64,000 bases of DNA. Source: Paenibacillus radicis (ex Xue et al. 2023) (GTDB lineage: Bacteria > Bacillota > Bacilli > Paenibacillales > NBRC-103111). The notes under the pieces are model-generated. The model was not told where the DNA came from. It worked only from the letters and a program-made list of their open reading frames with translations, and did no database searches. Where the stretch lies: the NCBI RefSeq assembly GCF_024722015.1, contig NZ_JANQBD010000001.1:372001-436000 (forward strand), read 5' to 3'. The translations under genes were made by a program, and so were the position numbers. This document shows, in pieces, positions 43,281 to 52,623 of this stretch. The first letter of the stretch is position 1. Each line of letters begins with the position of its first letter.

Positions 43281-45014
43281 TTAAAACAAGAAATATCGCT
43301 GAGCCATCGGCAATTGCTGTGCCGGCTCACAAGTGATAGCCGTTCCATCGACCTTTACTTCATACGTTTCAGGATTCACCTCTATACGAGGAGTTTCCCC
43401 ATTATGGATCATATCCTTCTTGGTTATGCTTCGGCAGTTTTTAATCGGCTCTATCCGTTTTTGCAGCCCTAGCTCAGTGTGTACACCTGAATCGAAAGCA
43501 GCCTGCGAAACAAATGTAATGCAATGATTCAGCGCCTTACCGAAGGAGCCGAACATCGGCCTTCCGAATACCGGCTGCGGCGTTGGTATGGAAGCGTTCG
43601 GATCGCCCATTTGCGCATAAGCGATTACTCCTCCCTTAAGCACCATTTCCGGCTTGACTCCAAAAAACATCGGGCTCCACAGCACCAGATCCGCCAGCTT
43701 CCCCACCTCTACAGATCCTACAAGATGGGAAACGCCATGAGTAATCGCCGGGTTTATCGTATATTTCGCAATGTAGCGCTTAATCCGAAAGTTGTCGGCA
43801 TCGCTGGATAAAACGTCGTTACCTTCATCAGGCGCCGGCAAGTAACCGCGCTGCTTTTTCATTTTATCCGCCGTCTGCCAAGTTCGGATGATCACTTCCC
43901 CCACTCGCCCCATAGCTTGCGAATCCGAGCTAAGCATACTGAACACGCCAAGGTCGTGCAGGATATCCTCAGCAGCGATAGTCTCAGGCCGGATCCGTGA
44001 GTCCGCAAAAGCGACGTCCTCCGGAATCCGACTGTCGAGATGATGGCAAACCATCAGCATGTCGAGATGCTCTTCAATCGTATTTACGGTATAAGGACGC
44101 GTCGGATTAGTGGATGATGGAAGCACATTAAGCTCAGCAGCAATCTTGATAATATCCGGCGCATGGCCTCCTCCTGCTCCCTCTGTATGATAAGTATGGA
44201 TGGTTCGGCCGCCAATGGCCGTTATCGTATCCTCGACAAAGCCGGACTCATTCAACGTATCCGAATGAATAGCAACCTGCACGTCATATTCGTCAGCCAC
44301 CCGCAGACATGTATCGATCGCCGCAGGCGTTGTCCCCCAATCCTCATGCAGCTTCAAGCCTATAGCACCCGCTTCCACCTGCTCGATGAGCGGCTCCGTG
44401 AATGACGCATTGCCCTTGCCCGTGAATCCGAGGTTCATCGGAAACGCTTCAGCCGCTTCAAGCATGCGGTACATATGCCACTTACCTGGTGTGCAAGTTG
44501 TAGCACTCGTACCCGCGGCGGGCCCTGTTCCGCCTCCGATCATTGTAGTGACGCCGGATGCAAGCGCCGTCTCAATCTGCTGAGGGCATATATAATGAAT
44601 ATGGGTATCAATTCCGCCAGCAGTAATAATACGTCCCTCGCCAGCGATAACCTCAGTTCCGGCGCCAGCAATCATATTCGGCTGCACCCCATCCATCAAA
44701 TCCGGATTGCCAGCCTTGCCTATGCCTACTATAACTCCATCCTTAATCCCTATATCAGCCTTAACAATACCCCAGTGATCAATAATCACAGCATTGGTTA
44801 TCAAGGTATCAAGAACCCCTTGATCCCGGGTATGGCGGCTTGACTGTCCCATTCCGTCACGGATAACCTTGCCTCCGCCGAACTTGCATTCCTCGCCATA
44901 AACGGTGAAATCATGCTCAATTTCAGCCCATAATTCGGTATCAGCAAGACGAACAGCATCTCCGACAGTAGGTCCGAACATCTGAGCATACGCTTTACGA
45001 TTCATTATTGCCAT
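43281..45014 (-). CDS. ureC: Urease alpha subunit
   Basis: 577 residues. Active-site residues are all visible: His138 and His140 (THIH), the carbamylated Lys221 (GLKLHEDWG), His250, His276, the mobile-flap Cys323-His324 (VCHH) and Asp364. The two nickel ions sit here; the reaction is urea hydrolysis to ammonia and carbamate. The ATG at 45014 has GGAGGGGG upstream and gives normal length; the longer frame is the antisense-free extension into ureB. It overlaps ureB by 20 nt. Confidence 0.96.
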   Translation of the reverse strand: MAIMNRKAYAQMFGPTVGDAVRLADTELWAEIEHDFTVYGEECKFGGGKVIRDGMGQSSRHTRDQGVLDTLITNAVIIDHWGIVKADIGIKDGVIVGIGKAGNPDLMDGVQPNMIAGAGTEVIAGEGRIITAGGIDTHIHYICPQQIETALASGVTTMIGGGTGPAAGTSATTCTPGKWHMYRMLEAAEAFPMNLGFTGKGNASFTEPLIEQVEAGAIGLKLHEDWGTTPAAIDTCLRVADEYDVQVAIHSDTLNESGFVEDTITAIGGRTIHTYHTEGAGGGHAPDIIKIAAELNVLPSSTNPTRPYTVNTIEEHLDMLMVCHHLDSRIPEDVAFADSRIRPETIAAEDILHDLGVFSMLSSDSQAMGRVGEVIIRTWQTADKMKKQRGYLPAPDEGNDVLSSDADNFRIKRYIAKYTINPAITHGVSHLVGSVEVGKLADLVLWSPMFFGVKPEMVLKGGVIAYAQMGDPNASIPTPQPVFGRPMFGSFGKALNHCITFVSQAAFDSGVHTELGLQKRIEPIKNCRSITKKDMIHNGETPRIEVNPETYEVKVDGTAITCEPAQQLPMAQRYFLF

Positions 45015-45483
45015 CTTCAGAAGCCCCCTCCTTAGAGCTTTTTGAAGAAAAGCTTGAATCGTAAGCATGCTCTGAGCTTTTCGCAGAAGAAGCGGCTTCG
45101 TAATCTGAGCCTTGCTTCGTATGCAGAAGCTCCCATGCATCCAAGCGGATCTTCACTTCCTCAGGCATATGGCCATGCTTCGCTTCTCCCTGGGAGAGGT
45201 TGTTTAAACCATAAGAAAGTTTGGCACCGCCAAGCTCTACCAGCTGAACAGGCTTCTCCTCCCCCGGTTCAAATCTCACAGCCGTGCCCGAAGCAATATT
45301 GAGACGCATACCGAATGCTTCTGCCCTGTCAAACTTCAAAGCTCTGTTCACTTCAAAAAAATGAAAATGGGAGCCAACCTGAATCGGCCGGTCGCCGCTG
45401 TTGACTACTAACATTGCCAATGTTTGTTTCCCCTTATTTAATTCAATCTCTCCAGCTTTAATTCGATACTCGCCCGGAATCAT
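44995..45483 (-). CDS. ureB: Urease beta subunit with Ser-rich C-terminal extension
   Basis: 162 residues. Residues 1-110 match the beta subunit ([38 protein letters not shown]). The last 45 or so are a low-complexity tail rich in Ser, Glu, Asp and Lys that ordinary UreB proteins lack. The tail covers the ribosome site and start of ureC (20-nt overlap). The ATG at 45483 has AAAGGAG 8 nt upstream. Confidence 0.92.
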   Translation of the reverse strand: MIPGEYRIKAGEIELNKGKQTLAMLVVNSGDRPIQVGSHFHFFEVNRALKFDRAEAFGMRLNIASGTAVRFEPGEEKPVQLVELGGAKLSYGLNNLSQGEAKHGHMPEEVKIRLDAWELLHTKQGSDYEAASSAKSSEHAYDSSFSSKSSKEGASEDGNNES

Positions 45484-45511
45484 CATTAAGGCTCCTTTCC
45501 ATTAAAGACAA

Positions 45512-45817
45512 TTAAACACCTATAGGGTGATGCACAGTGACCAGCTTGGTTCCGTCAGGAAAGGTCGCCTCAACCTGTACCTCATGAATCATCTCAGGTA
45601 TGCCTTCCATCACTTGCTCTGCTTTTAATATAGTTGTTCCGAATTCCATCAGCTCGGCTACCGTTAAACCATCCCTTGCCCCTTCCATAATCTCAGAAGT
45701 AATTAAAGCAATGCTTTCGGGATAATTTAATTTCACACCGCGCTGCAGACGTCTTCGTGCCAAATCTGCAGCTACTGTAATTAACAGCTTCTCTTTTTCA
45801 CGTTCTGTTAAATGCAT
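45512..45817 (-). CDS. ureA: Urease gamma subunit
   Basis: 101 residues, the standard gamma subunit: [13 protein letters not shown] start, the basic [14 protein letters not shown] block and [18 protein letters not shown] end. It forms the trimeric enzyme core with UreB and UreC. The ATG at 45817 is chosen because GGGAGG lies 10 nt upstream and it is the family's normal start. First gene of ureABCFGD. Confidence 0.95.
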   Translation of the reverse strand: MHLTEREKEKLLITVAADLARRRLQRGVKLNYPESIALITSEIMEGARDGLTVAELMEFGTTILKAEQVMEGIPEMIHEVQVEATFPDGTKLVTVHHPIGV

Positions 45818-45900
45818 TTGATTAAAACCTCCCATTCCCAATTATTCATTTGTCATGAAACATAACATATAAACACGAATAATTAGTTGCTAACACATCC

Positions 45901-45929
45901 ATTATATTCGCTTTTTCAAAAATTGTAAA
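45901..45929 (-). promoter_or_regulatory. ureA promoter
   Basis: On the minus strand TTTACA, exactly 17 nt, then a perfect TATAAT. Transcription would start near 45894, giving a leader of about 75 nt before ureA. Confidence 0.7.
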
Positions 45930-46061
45930 TTACTTATGTCAGATATATGTAGGTATTTCGAATCATATTTTCCGTTTTTGGACAAAACTTAACTCAAAAC
46001 ATTATATAGTAATAGTTTTTTTGAATAATAATTTCATAATTTCAATTACAAGAGAAAATTA

Positions 46062-46078
46062 TGTTATGTATATTGACA
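46062..46078. promoter_or_regulatory. GlnR/TnrA-type nitrogen control site
   Basis: TGTTA-N7-TGACA matches the TGTNA-N7-TNACA consensus of the GlnR/TnrA regulators of Bacillales at every defined position. The right half lies inside the TTGACA -35 box of the urt promoter, which favours repression by GlnR under nitrogen excess. It also lies 130 bp upstream of the ureA -35 box. Confidence 0.65.
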
Positions 46079-46101
46079 TTGATGTAACACTAAATTATGA
46101 T
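46073..46101 (+). promoter_or_regulatory. urtA promoter
   Basis: A perfect TTGACA, 17-nt spacer, TATGAT. The expected start near 46108 leaves a leader of about 185 nt before urtA. The leader has small stems (AATCGGA / TCCGA near 46152-46176; CAGCT / AGCTG near 46250-46265), with no riboswitch class I recognise. Confidence 0.72.
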
Positions 46102-46293
46102 ATCTCATGTAAGTAAACCTCCCTCTTGAGCTTAACGCCATAAAATATAAATCGGATTTGTTTTTCCGAGATTCACCACGACAATAAGCTGCTTAAACAA
46201 ATGAGTAACTGGCCGGCACTAATAGACATCAAACTGCAGAGTCCGGTACAGCTGCTTACAAGCTGCACAACAATTTTTTAAGGAGTGGATGAG

Positions 46294-47571
46294 ATGTTGG
46301 CAAAAAGAAAAGGGATCCAAGTATTAATGGCGGTCTGCATGTCTCTGACAGCACTTCTTGCAGGCTGTGCAACTCAGACAACACCGGCTGCAACACCAGC
46401 TGCTCCGGCAGCAGCAACCAAAACCGATGCGAAGCCGGAAGCGGGCAAGGATGAAGCTATTCCAGTCGGAATTCTGCATTCATTGACCGGCACCATGTCC
46501 ATCAGTGAGGTTTCTGTAAAAGATGCCGAGATGATGGCTATTGATGAAATTAACAAAGCAGGGGGCGTACTTGGCAAGCAGTTGAAACCCATTGTTGAAG
46601 ATGGGGCATCCGATTGGCCAACTTTCGCAGAAAAAACGAAGAAACTGCTGCAAAAAGACAAAACAGCTGTTATCTTCGGCGGATGGACTTCTTCAAGCCG
46701 CAAAGCAGTACTTCCGGTTGTAGAGCAAAACAAAGGACTCTTTTTCTATCCCGTGCAATATGAAGGTCTTGAATCATCCCCATACATCTTCTACACAGGC
46801 GCAACAACCAATCAACAAATCGTACCTGCGGTAACCTGGCTGCTGCAAAACAAAGGAAAGAAATTTTTCCTGCTGGGCTCTGATTATGTTTTCCCAAGAA
46901 CCGCCAATAAAATCATTAAAGAGCAGCTGAAAGCTGAAGGCGGACAATTAATTGCAGAAGAATACACCCCGCTCGGGCACACCGACTACAACACAATCAT
47001 AAGCAAAATCAAAAAAGATAAGCCAAATGTCATTTTCAACACTTTGAATGGTGACAGCAACGTTGCTTTCTTCAAGCAGTTGAAGGATGCAGGTATCAGC
47101 GCCAAAGATTTGACCACACTTTCCGTAAGTATTGCAGAAGAAGAAATTCGCGGTATCGGCGCTTCCGTCCTGGAAGGACATTATGCTGCATGGAACTACT
47201 ACCAAACAACGGATACTCCTGAGAACAAAAAGTTCGTTGATGCCTACAAAGCCAAATATGGTAAAGACCGCGTGACCGATGATCCAATCGAAGCAGGTTA
47301 CTTTGGTGTATATCTGTGGGCTGAAGCCGTGAAAAAAGCAGGCTCCTTCGATGTAGAAAAAGTGAAAGAGGCTGCAAAAGGACTAGAATATAACGCTCCA
47401 GGCGGTAAAGTCATGATCGATGGAGAGAATCAGCACGTTTATAAAACGGTTCGTATAGGTCAAGTGCAGGCCGACGGCCAATTCAAAGAAGTGTGGAATT
47501 CCGGCAAGCCAGTGAAGCCCGATCCTTTCCTCAAAACGTACCCATGGGGCGCCGAGGTTACCAAGAAATAA
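46294..47571 (+). CDS. urtA: Urea ABC importer, substrate-binding lipoprotein
   Basis: 425 residues. Lipobox LAGC with Cys25, then an Ala/Pro/Thr linker. The mature protein is of the branched-chain-amino-acid-like type 1 fold: [17 protein letters not shown] is the typical UrtA start, followed by [16 protein letters not shown]. It captures urea or short amides outside the cell. The ATG at 46294 has AAGGAG 8 nt upstream. First gene of urtABCDE, divergent from urease. Confidence 0.92.
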   Translation: MLAKRKGIQVLMAVCMSLTALLAGCATQTTPAATPAAPAAATKTDAKPEAGKDEAIPVGILHSLTGTMSISEVSVKDAEMMAIDEINKAGGVLGKQLKPIVEDGASDWPTFAEKTKKLLQKDKTAVIFGGWTSSSRKAVLPVVEQNKGLFFYPVQYEGLESSPYIFYTGATTNQQIVPAVTWLLQNKGKKFFLLGSDYVFPRTANKIIKEQLKAEGGQLIAEEYTPLGHTDYNTIISKIKKDKPNVIFNTLNGDSNVAFFKQLKDAGISAKDLTTLSVSIAEEEIRGIGASVLEGHYAAWNYYQTTDTPENKKFVDAYKAKYGKDRVTDDPIEAGYFGVYLWAEAVKKAGSFDVEKVKEAAKGLEYNAPGGKVMIDGENQHVYKTVRIGQVQADGQFKEVWNSGKPVKPDPFLKTYPWGAEVTKK

Positions 47572-47608
47572 ACGTAGCTTCGCTGCCGCAATAGCGCAAA
47601 CAAACTTT

Positions 47609-47640
47609 CGGGGCTGCTCCAATGCGGGCAGTCCCGCCTT
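47609..47640 (+). terminator. Hairpin between urtA and urtB
   Basis: CGGGGCTG / CAGTCCCG stem followed by CCTTTTC. A weak attenuator at this point would give more binding protein than permease, a usual arrangement for ABC importers. Confidence 0.6.
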
Positions 47641-47692
47641 TTCATAAAGGGCTTTGAGCAAGAAGCTATTCATATCAAGGAGGCTGATGCCA

Positions 47693-48598
47693 ATGGGCTT
47701 GCTGCTGCTTCAATTATTTAACGGCGTATCGCTTAGCTCCATCCTGCTTCTGATCGCCTTAGGGCTCGCCATCACGTTCGGATTGATGAATGTGATCAAC
47801 ATGGCGCATGGTGAATTTATTATGATAGGCGCTTATATGGCCTATACGATCCAGCAATTATTTCAAAAGTTTTTGCCAGCGTCCGCTTTTGGCTGGTATT
47901 TTATTCTTTCTCTAGGCGTTGCATTCGCTATGGCATTCGCCATTGGCTGGCTGCTTGAGGCAACGCTGATCCGCTTCCTTTATGGCAGGCCGCTCGACAG
48001 CTTGCTCGCAACCTGGGGTGTAAGCCTTGTGCTGCAGCAGCTGGCACGGCAAATTTTCGGAGCGCCTAACGTGGCGGTCAAAGCACCGGAATGGCTTGAA
48101 GGAGGCCTTGCGCTTAGCGCCGATCTGATGCTGCCTTACAAGCGGCTGTTCATCATCGGGCTGGTGATCGTGTGCATCACGATCATTTACCTGTACCAAT
48201 ACCACAGCCGTGGCGGGCGCAACATGCAGGCGGTTATGCAAAACCGCGGCATGGCTTCATGCCTTGGCATTTCCACGCGGCGCATCGATTCGCAAGCATT
48301 CGCCTTCGGCTCGGGCATGGCTGGCATCGCCGGCTGCGCGCTGACCTTGGTCGGTCCGATCGGACCGTCGATCGGAACCTACTACATTGTCGATGCGTTC
48401 ATGGTCGTTGTACTTGGCGGTATCGGCAAAATTATCGGCACCGTTGCCGGCGCCCTTGGCATCGGCGTGCTGAACACCGCCTTCGAATACACAACGAGCG
48501 CTACAATCGGCAAAGTTATCGTATTTACGCTTATCATCGCTTTCCTGCAATGGAAGCCTTCCGGTTTTGTAACTATTAAATCGCGAGCGCTTGATTAA
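47693..48598 (+). CDS. urtB: Urea ABC importer permease UrtB
   Basis: 301 residues with eight or so membrane helices, of the LivH type. The start LFNGVSLSSILLLIALGLAITFGLMNVINMAHGEF is the UrtB/LivH hallmark. It pairs with UrtC in the membrane. The ATG at 47693 has AAGGAGG 9 nt upstream; the ATG at 47687 is only 3 nt from that site. The 3' half is visibly richer in G+C than its neighbours. Confidence 0.92.
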   Translation: MGLLLLQLFNGVSLSSILLLIALGLAITFGLMNVINMAHGEFIMIGAYMAYTIQQLFQKFLPASAFGWYFILSLGVAFAMAFAIGWLLEATLIRFLYGRPLDSLLATWGVSLVLQQLARQIFGAPNVAVKAPEWLEGGLALSADLMLPYKRLFIIGLVIVCITIIYLYQYHSRGGRNMQAVMQNRGMASCLGISTRRIDSQAFAFGSGMAGIAGCALTLVGPIGPSIGTYYIVDAFMVVVLGGIGKIIGTVAGALGIGVLNTAFEYTTSATIGKVIVFTLIIAFLQWKPSGFVTIKSRALD

Positions 48599-48602
48599 CC
48601 GC

Positions 48603-48645
48603 CATGCTTTCGCAGAAAGTTTTGCATTAGCAAAACTCTAAGGAG
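48603..48645 (+). repeat. Hairpin-RBS element, copy C (urtC)
   Basis: GCTTTCGCAGAAA, GTTTTGC-ATTA-GCAAAAC (48619-48636), then TCTAAGGAG. The start codon follows 17 nt after the hairpin. The stem equals that of copies A and E; the loop differs. Confidence 0.68.
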
Positions 48646-48653
48646 TTGATAAA

Positions 48654-49781
48654 ATGACTATCACAAATACCAAAATAAAAATCGTGATCACACTCATTCT
48701 ATTTGCAGCGATGTTGATAGCCCCGCTATTTTTATCCGAATTCCGGCTCTCACTGCTAGGCAAATTTCTAACTTATGCGATTGTTGCTATGGGACTTGAT
48801 TTGATCTGGGGTTATACAGGTATTCTCAGCTTGGGTCACGGCGTTTACTTCGGACTTGGTGCCTATTGTATGGCTATGCACCTCAAGCTTGTAAGCTCAC
48901 ATGGTGAATTGCCTGATTTCATGTCATGGAGCGGTGTTGAAAAGCTGCCTTGGTTCTGGCTCCCTTTCCAGTCAGCCGGAGCTTCCATCCTTCTCGCCAT
49001 GCTGGTACCGGTGGCTGTTGCCTTTATTCTTGGTTATCTCACCTTCCGAAATCGAATCAAAGGGACCTTTTTCTCGATTCTATCGCAAGCATTGGTCATC
49101 ATTACCGTTACGCTGTTTGTCGGACAACAAGGCTATACCGGCGGGACTAACGGACTCACTAATTTCGATACGTTCTTGGGCTTTCCTGTAGGCGAACAGT
49201 CTACCAAGCTGATGTTCTACTATGTGACTGCATTTGTTGTGATCGGCACCTTGGCATTATGCCTTTGGATCTCCAAAAGCAGGCTGGGCAAAATTCTCGT
49301 TGCCGTACGCGACGCAGAGAATCGTGTCCGCTTCATCGGTTACAATCCTGTAACCTACAAAGTATTTATTTATTGCTTCTCCGCCGCACTATCGGGGCTG
49401 GCCGGCATTTTATTCGTTTTGCAGGAAGGCATTATTTCACCCGCTCAAATGGGCATTGTTCCGTCTATCGAAATGGTTCTATGGGTTGCCATCGGTGGTC
49501 GTGCCACCATATTCGGTGCAATCATTGGAGCACTCGTCACCAACTCGGCAAAAACCACCTTCAGTGAGGCCTATCCGGAATGGTGGCCGATTATTATGGG
49601 CGCAATGTTCATCATAGTTGTATTGTTCCTGCCCAAAGGCATCGTAGGAACCGTCAAAAGCATCGTTGAGAAAAAAGGCTGGTACCCGATCAAAAAATCC
49701 AAGCGTTTGCTTCCAACAGCCGCATCTTTAGTAACCTATTCAGATTTGCATAACGAGACCAATCCAGCCAGTACGAAGTAA
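48654..49781 (+). CDS. urtC: Urea ABC importer permease UrtC
   Basis: 375 residues with nine or ten membrane helices, of the LivM type: [23 protein letters not shown] near residue 45 is the family signature. Longer than UrtB, as usual, with a short cytoplasmic tail. It forms the urea channel with UrtB. The ATG follows CTAAGGAG within a hairpin-RBS element. Confidence 0.92.
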   Translation: MTITNTKIKIVITLILFAAMLIAPLFLSEFRLSLLGKFLTYAIVAMGLDLIWGYTGILSLGHGVYFGLGAYCMAMHLKLVSSHGELPDFMSWSGVEKLPWFWLPFQSAGASILLAMLVPVAVAFILGYLTFRNRIKGTFFSILSQALVIITVTLFVGQQGYTGGTNGLTNFDTFLGFPVGEQSTKLMFYYVTAFVVIGTLALCLWISKSRLGKILVAVRDAENRVRFIGYNPVTYKVFIYCFSAALSGLAGILFVLQEGIISPAQMGIVPSIEMVLWVAIGGRATIFGAIIGALVTNSAKTTFSEAYPEWWPIIMGAMFIIVVLFLPKGIVGTVKSIVEKKGWYPIKKSKRLLPTAASLVTYSDLHNETNPASTK

Positions 49782-49827
49782 TCTTCATTATATTTAAGAC
49801 CTAAAAAGAGATGAAAACTCAGAGATC

Positions 49828-49866
49828 GCATACGAAAAAAGTTTTCATAAGAAAACCCTAAGGAGG
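49828..49866 (+). repeat. Hairpin-RBS element, copy D (urtD)
   Basis: GCATACGAAAAAA, GTTTTC-ATAA-GAAAAC (49841-49856), then CCTAAGGAGG. The stem base pair next to the loop differs from other copies on both arms (C-G lost together), again keeping the pairing. Confidence 0.68.
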
Positions 49867-49877
49867 TTGTTCCTATT

Positions 49878-50666
49878 ATGGAGACATCACCAAAGAAAGA
49901 ACTTGCCGCCGATTTAGTCCACATCGAGCAGCTTGAGGTAGATTTCGACGGTTTCAAAGCCATTCGTGGACTCGACTTCTCCCTCCAGCGAGGCGAGCTG
50001 CGATTTCTGATCGGCCCTAACGGCGCTGGCAAAACCACTCTGTTAGATGTTCTATGCGGTAAAGTCAAGCCCTCTAAAGGCACTGTTCGGTTTAAAAACA
50101 GCATCGATATAACCAAACATCAGGAGCATCAAATAGCCCAGCTTGGCATCGGACGTAAATTCCAGGCGCCTTCTATCTTTATTACACTGAGCGTTTTGGA
50201 AAACCTGCTTTTATCGATGCGCCAGAAACGAGGACTGTTAAGCTCCTTGATTGCCAAGACGACAGCAGATCAGCGGGAACGTATCAAGCATTATTTGCAA
50301 ATGATTGGTCTCGAGCATAAATCTCAAGATAAAGCAGGCTCCCTATCTCATGGAGAGAAGCAATGGCTAGAAATAGGGATGCTGTTGATTCAAGAGCCCG
50401 AGCTGCTCTTGCTCGATGAGCCTGCTGCTGGGATGACCGACAGCGAGACAGAAAAGACCGGTGAGCTGCTGCACAAAATCAGTGACAAGCAGACTATTAT
50501 TGTTGTCGAGCATGATATGGAGTTTGTTCGCCAGTTTGCTAAAACCGTCACCGTCATGCATGAAGGATCCGTACTCTGTGAAGGAACCATGGAGGACATC
50601 CAGAATGATGATAAGGTTGCCGAAGTTTATTTGGGGAGACGAGGTGTTCGTGATGCTGAACATTAG
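49878..50666 (+). CDS. urtD: Urea ABC importer ATPase UrtD
   Basis: 262 residues, LivG-type ATPase. Walker A GPNGAGKT at 46-53, signature LSHGEKQ near 160 and Walker B LLLLDEP near 178. It powers urea uptake with UrtE. The ATG is 11 nt after AGGAGG, a slightly long spacing. It overlaps urtE by 14 nt. Confidence 0.93.
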   Translation: METSPKKELAADLVHIEQLEVDFDGFKAIRGLDFSLQRGELRFLIGPNGAGKTTLLDVLCGKVKPSKGTVRFKNSIDITKHQEHQIAQLGIGRKFQAPSIFITLSVLENLLLSMRQKRGLLSSLIAKTTADQRERIKHYLQMIGLEHKSQDKAGSLSHGEKQWLEIGMLLIQEPELLLLDEPAAGMTDSETEKTGELLHKISDKQTIIVVEHDMEFVRQFAKTVTVMHEGSVLCEGTMEDIQNDDKVAEVYLGRRGVRDAEH

Positions 50667-51348
50667 TGGATTGGAGGCGGGTTACGGAGAAAGCATGGTT
50701 TTGCGAAATGTGGAGTTACAGATTAAGCCTGGTCAGGTCGTTTGCTTAATGGGGCGTAACGGTGTCGGAAAAACAACGCTAATGAAAACTATTATGGGGT
50801 TAATCAAGAATAAGAAAGGCAGCCTCACCTATGATGGCCGAGACATCACTAGCGCAACTCCAGATCGACGGGCCAAGGGAGGAATCGGCTATGTTCCCCA
50901 GGGACGAGATATTTTCCCACAGCTTACAGTGGAGGAAAATTTACTGTTGGGGCTTGAAGCCAGCAGCATTCGCAAAACCAGTATACCGGAAACCGTCTAT
51001 GAAATGTTCCCGGTGCTTAAGGAGATGATCCGGCGCAAAGGCGGCGACTTAAGCGGCGGGCAGCAGCAGCAGCTATCCATCGCCCGCGCTCTGGTCGCCG
51101 AGCCGAAGCTGCTTCTACTCGATGAGCCTATGGAAGGGATACAGCCATCCATTGTTATGGAAATCGAGCATGTCATTGAGAAGATCAAAGCAAGCAAACA
51201 AATGTCCGTCCTGCTTATTGAGCAAAGCCTTACCTTTGCAACCCGCATAGCCGACTACTACTACGTGCTTGACAAGGGTACCATTGTAGCGGAAGGCAGC
51301 TCCTCCTCATTAAGCGAGGATCAAGTTAAAAAGCATCTGGCCGTCTAA
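50653..51348 (+). CDS. urtE: Urea ABC importer ATPase UrtE
   Basis: 231 residues, LivF-type ATPase. Walker A GRNGVGKT at 34-41, signature LSGGQQQQ near 136 and Walker B LLLLDEP. The ATG at 50653 has GAGGTG 6 nt upstream and yields normal length; the longer frame runs inside urtD. Last gene of the urt operon. Confidence 0.93.
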   Translation: MLNISGLEAGYGESMVLRNVELQIKPGQVVCLMGRNGVGKTTLMKTIMGLIKNKKGSLTYDGRDITSATPDRRAKGGIGYVPQGRDIFPQLTVEENLLLGLEASSIRKTSIPETVYEMFPVLKEMIRRKGGDLSGGQQQQLSIARALVAEPKLLLLDEPMEGIQPSIVMEIEHVIEKIKASKQMSVLLIEQSLTFATRIADYYYVLDKGTIVAEGSSSSLSEDQVKKHLAV

Positions 51349-51373
51349 TAAGACAGCCGATAAGCTTACGCAG

Positions 51374-51405
51374 ACAGCCAATCATCTTGGGGCTGTTTTT
51401 CTTTT
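51374..51405 (+). terminator. Terminator of the urt operon
   Basis: ACAGCC / GGCTGT stem, 11-nt loop, T5 tail. Confidence 0.75.
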
Positions 51406-51500
51406 GTTTAAATCAGCCTCATCGCGATCATTTTATTTCACCGATCGTAAGTGGTATGATAATCAAGCGGGTAATTATCCCAAATAAGGAGGAGAAAATG

Positions 51501-52328
51501 ATGACTCAACAAGTTTCTGACAGCACAACATTGCATAATGGCGTCAAAATGCCATGGTTAGGATTAGGTGTCTGGAAAACGAAAGACGGAGACGAAGTGA
51601 TCCAGGCAGTCAAATCCGCTATCCAAACCGGTTACCGTAGTATAGATACAGCGGCCGCATATGGCAATGAAGAAGGCGTTGGCATTGGAATCAAGCAAGC
51701 CGGCGTACCACGTGATGAACTATTCATCACTACCAAGGTATGGAATGCCGATCAAGGCTATGATTCTACATTAAGAGCTTTCGAAGAGAGCCGCAAGAAG
51801 CTCGGTCTTGAAGTCATCGACCTCTACTTGATCCATTGGCCGGTAAAAGGTAAGTATAAGGACACCTGGCGCGCTTTGGAGAAGCTGTACAAGGATGGGG
51901 CGGTTCGAGCTATTGGAGTCAGCAATTTCCATACTCATCACCTCAAGGATGTCATTTCTGAAAGCGAAACGGTTCCTATGGTTAATCAGGTTGAATACCA
52001 TCCTTTGTTGAGCCAGCAAGAGCTGCGCAGCTTCTGTAATTCCAATCAAATTCAACTGGAAGCCTGGAGCCCCTTAATGCAGGGTAACCTGGACAATCCG
52101 CTTATTAGTGAGCTAGCTGCCCAATACGGTAAGTCTCCTGCGCAAATTATTCTTCGCTGGGATATTCAGAACGGCGTCGTCACCATTCCGAAATCGATCA
52201 ACGCTAATCGGATTCGCGAGAACAGTGAAATTTTCGATTTCACTTTATCCGAGGATGATGTAGCTAAAATCAATTCATTAAACAAAAACCAACGTTTCGG
52301 TCCTGACCCCGACAACTTTAATTTCTAA
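51501..52328 (+). CDS. Aldo/keto reductase
   Basis: 275 residues with the full catalytic tetrad Asp49, Tyr54 (DTAAAYGNE), Lys79 (TTKVW) and His112 (LIHWP), plus the NADPH-binding [21 protein letters not shown] end. It reduces aldehydes such as glyoxals with NADPH. It resembles the YvgN/YtbE group of Bacillales. The ATG at 51501 is 7 nt after AGGAGG. Monocistronic, with strong terminators on both sides. Confidence 0.9.
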   Translation: MTQQVSDSTTLHNGVKMPWLGLGVWKTKDGDEVIQAVKSAIQTGYRSIDTAAAYGNEEGVGIGIKQAGVPRDELFITTKVWNADQGYDSTLRAFEESRKKLGLEVIDLYLIHWPVKGKYKDTWRALEKLYKDGAVRAIGVSNFHTHHLKDVISESETVPMVNQVEYHPLLSQQELRSFCNSNQIQLEAWSPLMQGNLDNPLISELAAQYGKSPAQIILRWDIQNGVVTIPKSINANRIRENSEIFDFTLSEDDVAKINSLNKNQRFGPDPDNFNF

Positions 52329-52338
52329 TTCAAACTTT

Positions 52339-52384
52339 AACCCCCAACAGGCTGTCATGTTCTCATGGCAGCTTGTTGGGGGTT
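52339..52384 (+). terminator. Strong terminator after the aldo/keto reductase gene
   Basis: AACCCCCAACA / TGTTGGGGGTT outer stem and CATG / CATG inner stem with a TTCT loop. Confidence 0.85.
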
Positions 52385-52419
52385 GTGAAATAAGAAAGAT
52401 ATTATATAGATGGAAATAC

Positions 52420-52605
52420 TCACGTTAATCCAGCCGCGAAATCGTTTGAAATCATTCTAACTGGAAAAACTCCCGCTAATAGACGTGATAGGGATGATAT
52501 CAACCAAAATCCTTAGAATTAGCATGAGAAATTCCAGCTATAGGGCTTTGAATGCTATTTTCGGAGCAACTAACATGACATTTTCCTGATAATTGCGTGG
52601 AGCTC
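52420..52605. repeat. Gene-free stretch with two more TTCCAGTTAA-type units
   Basis: An inverted unit TCTAACTGGAAAAACTCC near 52457-52474 and a direct unit TTAGCATGAGAAATTCCAG near 52519-52537 match the degenerate repeats at 22714-22857. Nothing else is seen. Confidence 0.45.
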
Positions 52606-52623
52606 CCCAGGCTGCCATGTAGG

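Noticed and set aside
42786..43472. 228-codon plus-strand ORF opposite ureF and the end of ureC
   Set aside because: Antisense to two clear urease genes, unusual amino acid mix, no ribosome site.
46108..46293. Riboswitch (guanidine or other) in the urtA leader
   Set aside because: Only small generic stems are visible; none of the conserved motifs of guanidine riboswitches was recognised.
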